A DNA stretch of 8,485 nucleotides from Xanthobacteraceae bacterium (lineage in GTDB: Bacteria > Pseudomonadota > Alphaproteobacteria > Rhizobiales > Xanthobacteraceae), in contig JASHRR010000970.1 of NCBI GenBank assembly GCA_030037185.1, positions 1-8,485 on the forward strand. Reading direction: 5' to 3'. A program made the translations under genes and the position numbers. The notes below the pieces were generated by a model that did no database searches, was not told where the DNA came from, and worked only from the letters and a program-made list of their open reading frames with translations. Positions 6,362 to 8,485 of this stretch are shown piece by piece (the stretch's first letter is position 1; each line of letters begins with the position of its first letter).

Positions 6362-6547
6362 ATGACGCGTTTTTGCATCGCCATAGTCACCGCCATCTTG
6401 GCCTGCGTGTCGTGCGCGAACGCGCAGACTGTTTCCGGCAAGAATGCGAAGGCTTCGGACACCAACGGCAAGGTCTGCCGGATGGAACAGCAATGCCACT
6501 GGGAGAACTTCAAGAAGATATGCACGTGGGTGAAGGTCTGCCGCTGA
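6362..6547 (+). CDS. Small secreted four-cysteine peptide
   Basis: A 61-residue protein with a strong ribosome binding site (AGGAG, 9 nt before the ATG). Its signal peptide, about 1-21, ends ANA before QTVSGK. The mature peptide of about 40 residues is basic and carries Cys 39, 45, 54 and 60, a symmetric CX5CX8CX5C arrangement with aromatic Trp/His neighbours (CHWENFKKICTW). This suggests two disulfides in a compact fold, or a metal site. It resembles no family I can name. Position between the MORN gene (51 bp gap) and the copper chaperone supports a periplasmic role in the same pathway. The signal region also contains three Cys (5, 15 and 18), presumably removed. Confidence 0.7.
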   Translation: MTRFCIAIVTAILACVSCANAQTVSGKNAKASDTNGKVCRMEQQCHWENFKKICTWVKVCR

Positions 6548-6645
6548 AGCGCAATGCTAGTGGCTAAAAGGACCGAAACGAATTCAGCAGGCCGCATCCC
6601 GGTTTGGGGGCTACATCCATCAGTCCAAGACAAACGGAGATAGTC

Positions 6646-7137
6646 ATGAAGAAGCACGCGATGCTGAGTGTAGCTGTTGTTGCCCTGTCTGCGTTAGCGG
6701 CTACCGTCGGCGGCACTCAGGAATACAAGGCCAACTCTATCGAGGTCGAACAGCCCTGGTCAACGGCGACGCCTCGCGGCGCCGACGTTGCCGCCGGTTA
6801 TATGACCATCAAGAACACAGGGAGTGAACCCGACCGACTAACCGGTGCATCAACCCCGGTAGCCGGGAAGGTCGAGGTTCACGAAATGACGATGGAGAAC
6901 GGCATCATGCGAATGCGACCGCTGTCCTCCGGACTCGAAATCAAGCCGGGACAGACGGTTGAGCTGAAGCCCAACTCGTTTCACCTGATGCTGGAGAATC
7001 TCAAGCAACCGATCCAGCAGGGCAAATCGTTCCAAGCGAGGCTGACATTCGCAAAAGCTGGGTCACTGGACGTGGACTTTGCCGTTGCCCCGATCGGCGC
7101 CACCGCTGCGCCAGCACGGGATGCCCACTCTCACTGA
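6646..7137 (+). CDS. PCu(A)C-type periplasmic copper chaperone
   Basis: A 163-residue protein of the PCu(A)C/DUF461 family. These bind Cu(I) in the periplasm and deliver it to SCO or to the CuA site of cytochrome oxidase. It has a signal peptide (1 to about 23, MKKHAMLSVAVVALSALAAT) and an entry strand PWSTATPRGADVAAGYMTIK (37-56). The copper ligands are visible: H79 in VEVHEM, M90, and H113/M115 in FHLML, agreeing with the family's His-Met...Met...His-x-Met pattern. The tail ends in DAHSH, an additional His-rich end seen in some members. GGAG lies 6 nt before ATG 6646. The open frame reaches back to 6604 without a better start. It is probably the last gene of the run starting at 4089 or 5264. 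The Bradyrhizobium relative PcuC is induced by copper starvation; regulation here is not visible. Confidence 0.93.
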   Translation: MKKHAMLSVAVVALSALAATVGGTQEYKANSIEVEQPWSTATPRGADVAAGYMTIKNTGSEPDRLTGASTPVAGKVEVHEMTMENGIMRMRPLSSGLEIKPGQTVELKPNSFHLMLENLKQPIQQGKSFQARLTFAKAGSLDVDFAVAPIGATAAPARDAHSH

Positions 7138-7158
7138 GATCGTTGGCGGTCTTGATGT

Positions 7159-7195
7159 CAACTGTTGCCGAACGAACGATGGCAACTGAGTTGCC
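7159..7195. promoter_or_regulatory. Cluster of GTTGCC/GGCAAC inverted repeats after the copper chaperone gene
   Basis: GTTGCC (7164-7169) is repeated in inverse as GGCAAC (7181-7186). The latter begins a near-perfect palindrome, GGCAACT-G-AGTTGCC (7181-7195). CAACTGTTG (7159-7167) is also self-complementary. The hairpins are mutually exclusive. This could be a weak terminator (no T-run follows), an attenuator-like structure, or tandem half-sites for a DNA-binding protein. Confidence 0.35.
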
Positions 7196-7243
7196 CTGGT
7201 ATCATTCGGCCATCCGGTACAGGCGCGGAGATCGCCCATCGAA

Positions 7244-7519
7244 TTGATCCAACCGCTTGTGATCGGCGCGATCACTATCCCGTTCGCGCCGACAGCTGGA
7301 GCAGCAACGGCAATGCCAAGTCCTTCCTTCCCGCCTTATCCAGATTTTGGCCTGTGTGGCGATGTGTATCGAGAATTGATGCCAGCCTTCAATGCGCGGT
7401 CTTCACCCGGTAGGTCAACGGAAAATAAGAGAGAAGTGCCTGATGAATATGATGAAGTGAGCCCTCTTGATGTTCCGTACCTAGCACGGGATTCCCTGGA
7501 TTTCCGGTCGCCTAAATGA
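7244..7519 (+). CDS. Hypothetical small ORF overlapping the next start by ATGA
   Basis: This frame is open from a TTG at 7244 (later possible starts: ATG 7313 and ATG 7379). It ends in TGA at 7517-7519, overlapping the next gene's ATG in the arrangement ATGA, which often marks translational coupling. The product is Pro-rich with an acidic C-terminal half (DEYDEVSPLDVPYLARDS). None of the starts has a clear ribosome binding site, and I recognise no domain. It could be a real leader or small gene, a decayed one, or a chance frame. It fills most of the 378-bp gap after the copper chaperone. Confidence 0.25.
   Translation: MIQPLVIGAITIPFAPTAGAATAMPSPSFPPYPDFGLCGDVYRELMPAFNARSSPGRSTENKREVPDEYDEVSPLDVPYLARDSLDFRSPK
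7259..7275. promoter_or_regulatory. Perfect inverted repeat GTGATCG-gcg-CGATCAC
   Basis: Perfect 7-bp arms are separated by 3 bp, giving a 17-bp site typical in size for a dimeric repressor. It lies about 240 bp upstream of the second DUF2946 gene. No clear -10 or -35 pair accompanies it. It overlaps the low-confidence frame at 7244-7519. Confidence 0.3.
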
Positions 7520-7920
7520 ACTTGTTCCGCCAAAATCGGTGGTTACGGGGCTTTCTCGCCGGACTCTACGTCGTCGTAGCGGCCGCTGTCGGTTATGCTC
7601 ACCGGCTGCCCGCAGCCGCACAAGAGCTATCGTCAACTCTTGAGTTCTTCCGGCTGCCGGATGGCTCGCTCCCTGACCTTTGCGTGTCAACTCGTGGCAA
7701 GCAAGACGACAGACACGAGCGCGCCGACAAATTTCGCACGTGTGATGCCTGTCGTCTGACGCAGCAACCTGGGCTTGGCGCCATCGCCCCTGCCGAGTTC
7801 ATCCTGCCAGAACTGAACACGATCTGGACTTTTCCACAACGCTTCGACCGGGTTGCTACCGCCTCATTAGCCAGACCGAACGCTCGCGGCCCACCAGCCT
7901 TACCGATTTATAGGATGTGA
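7516..7920 (+). CDS. Second DUF2946-like protein
   Basis: A 134-residue protein. It has a basic N-terminus and one membrane segment or signal (about 10-29, GFLAGLYVVVAAAVGYAH), a single Cys in PDLCVS (56), CDACRLTQQPGLG with a CxxC at 76-79, and the family's late R-G-P-P motif (NARGPPALP). This layout (first Cys, CxxC, RGPP) parallels the protein at 2670, but the sequence has diverged strongly. The ATG follows directly on the previous frame (ATGA overlap), and its own ribosome binding site is weak. A hairpin follows 10 bp after the stop, and a SCO gene comes next. A role in periplasmic copper handling is inferred from family context, not demonstrated. Confidence 0.6.
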   Translation: MNLFRQNRWLRGFLAGLYVVVAAAVGYAHRLPAAAQELSSTLEFFRLPDGSLPDLCVSTRGKQDDRHERADKFRTCDACRLTQQPGLGAIAPAEFILPELNTIWTFPQRFDRVATASLARPNARGPPALPIYRM

Positions 7921-7929
7921 GCCGGCGTT

Positions 7930-7965
7930 GCGGGCAAGTCCTGCCCGCCTCATTAAATTTTATTC
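7930..7965 (+). terminator. Possible terminator after the second DUF2946 gene
   Basis: GCGGGCA-agtcc-TGCCCGC (7930-7948) is a perfect 7-bp GC-rich stem with a 5-nt loop. It begins 10 bp after the stop and is followed by an A/T-rich stretch, TTAAATTTTATT. The T-run is not immediately adjacent to the stem, so efficiency is uncertain. Confidence 0.45.
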
Positions 7966-8274
7966 CCGTGTTTGGCGACTCATGACCGCGATTGTTTGTG
8001 GACAGCCGAACATAACCGCAGTGGCTGACTGTCCGACAATACTTCCTTTTGACTTCTATGCTGTCGGGTTCGCGGTATCGACGCCGTTACGGGGCCTGTC
8101 GCACCATCCACCGGATTCGTTGCGATGAACCGGTGGTCGGATGAGCTGATTCAGGCGCAGCTTTGCGACCGGACATGGCCGCTTTATCCGGCAATTCCTT
8201 CAACCCGTCGCGCGCCATCGGTCGCCTACAACGTTGCACCAGTCGCGCACACTGAGCCTCATTAGCGGGGAACC
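7966..8274. other. Intergenic stretch before the SCO gene; no gene seen
   Basis: Open frames here lack start signals. A TTGACT at 8049-8054 is a good -35 match, but no good -10 follows at 16-18 bp. CCACCGG (8108-8114) and its complement CCGGTGG (8130-8136) form a 7-bp inverted repeat 15 bp apart, which may be regulatory for the downstream SCO gene. Confidence 0.35.
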
Positions 8275-8485
8275 ATGAAGTCTCTTCACGCAAGAGCGGT
8301 AACGCTCGGATCGACAATGGCCGTTTTGATTCCCTTTTCTGTCGCAACACTGACGTGGATGCATCCGCGGGGCCAATTGGCGAGCATCAACAGGATAGGC
8401 GGCCCTTTCACATTGGTGGATCACCGCGGCAAGACCGTGACTGAGCAAGACTTCCTTGGCAAACCTATGCTCGTGTTCTTCGGAT
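8275..8485 (+). CDS. SCO1/SenC/PrrC family protein (N-terminal part, cut by window edge)
   Basis: The first 70 residues are present; the gene runs off the window. An N-terminal signal anchor (about 8-29) is followed by GGPFTLVDHRGKTVTEQDFL and GKPMLVFFG, the typical opening of the SCO thioredoxin-like domain just before its copper-binding CxxxC motif, which lies outside the window. SCO proteins are membrane-anchored periplasmic copper chaperones or thiol reductases for the CuA site of cytochrome oxidase. GGGGA precedes the ATG by 4 nt. The neighbouring PCu(A)C, TlpA-like and DUF2946 genes support a shared copper-delivery role. Confidence 0.88.
   Translation, partial: MKSLHARAVTLGSTMAVLIPFSVATLTWMHPRGQLASINRIGGPFTLVDHRGKTVTEQDFLGKPMLVFFG

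Noticed and set aside
8087..8350. Minus-strand open frame overlapping the SCO start
   Set aside because: It overlaps the well-supported SCO N-terminus and has no recognisable motif or ribosome binding site.
1..8485. CRISPR array, tRNA, rRNA or riboswitch
   Set aside because: No regularly spaced repeats, cloverleaf-like sequences or known aptamer patterns were seen on either strand by eye.

Overview
The window is GC-rich chromosomal DNA. The protein families, GC-ending codons, an Omp25/Omp31-type barrel and a PCu(A)C copper chaperone point to an alphaproteobacterium of the Rhizobiales, probably close to Bradyrhizobium or Rhodopseudomonas. This is an inference from protein style; no database was searched.

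The left third (about 1-2670) is a decayed, low-density region. Bases 1-936 hold no intact gene, only fragments, among them a C-terminal piece of a probable alpha/beta hydrolase. One intact gene follows on the minus strand (937-1407), a GFA-family zinc-cysteine protein. Next comes a heavily frameshifted minus-strand relic of an IS200/IS605-type tnpB (about 2136 down to 1477). It can be followed through four or more frame changes from its N-terminus to the RuvC-I aspartate motif. A palindrome-based insert of about 60 bp interrupts it in frame. Bases 2137-2669 hold no convincing gene but do contain a perfect 15-bp palindrome next to a promoter-like pair of hexamers.

The right two thirds (2670-8485) is a co-oriented plus-strand cluster of envelope proteins: a DUF2946-like membrane protein; an outer-membrane beta-barrel; a second, frameshifted outer-membrane-type protein whose predicted mature N-terminus is Cys-Ala-Cys-Gly-Cys; a TlpA-like thioredoxin with WCAPC; a secreted MORN-repeat protein with four cysteines; a 61-aa secreted peptide with a CX5CX8CX5C pattern; a PCu(A)C-type periplasmic copper chaperone; a second DUF2946-like protein; and the start of a SCO1/SenC protein cut by the window edge.

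PCu(A)C, SCO and TlpA-type thioredoxins are known to act together in loading the CuA site of cytochrome oxidase. DUF2946 proteins are often found beside copper genes. The natural reading is therefore a periplasmic/outer-membrane copper-handling and thiol-redox locus. The roles of the two barrels, the MORN protein and the four-Cys peptide in it are unknown and are the most novel part of the window.
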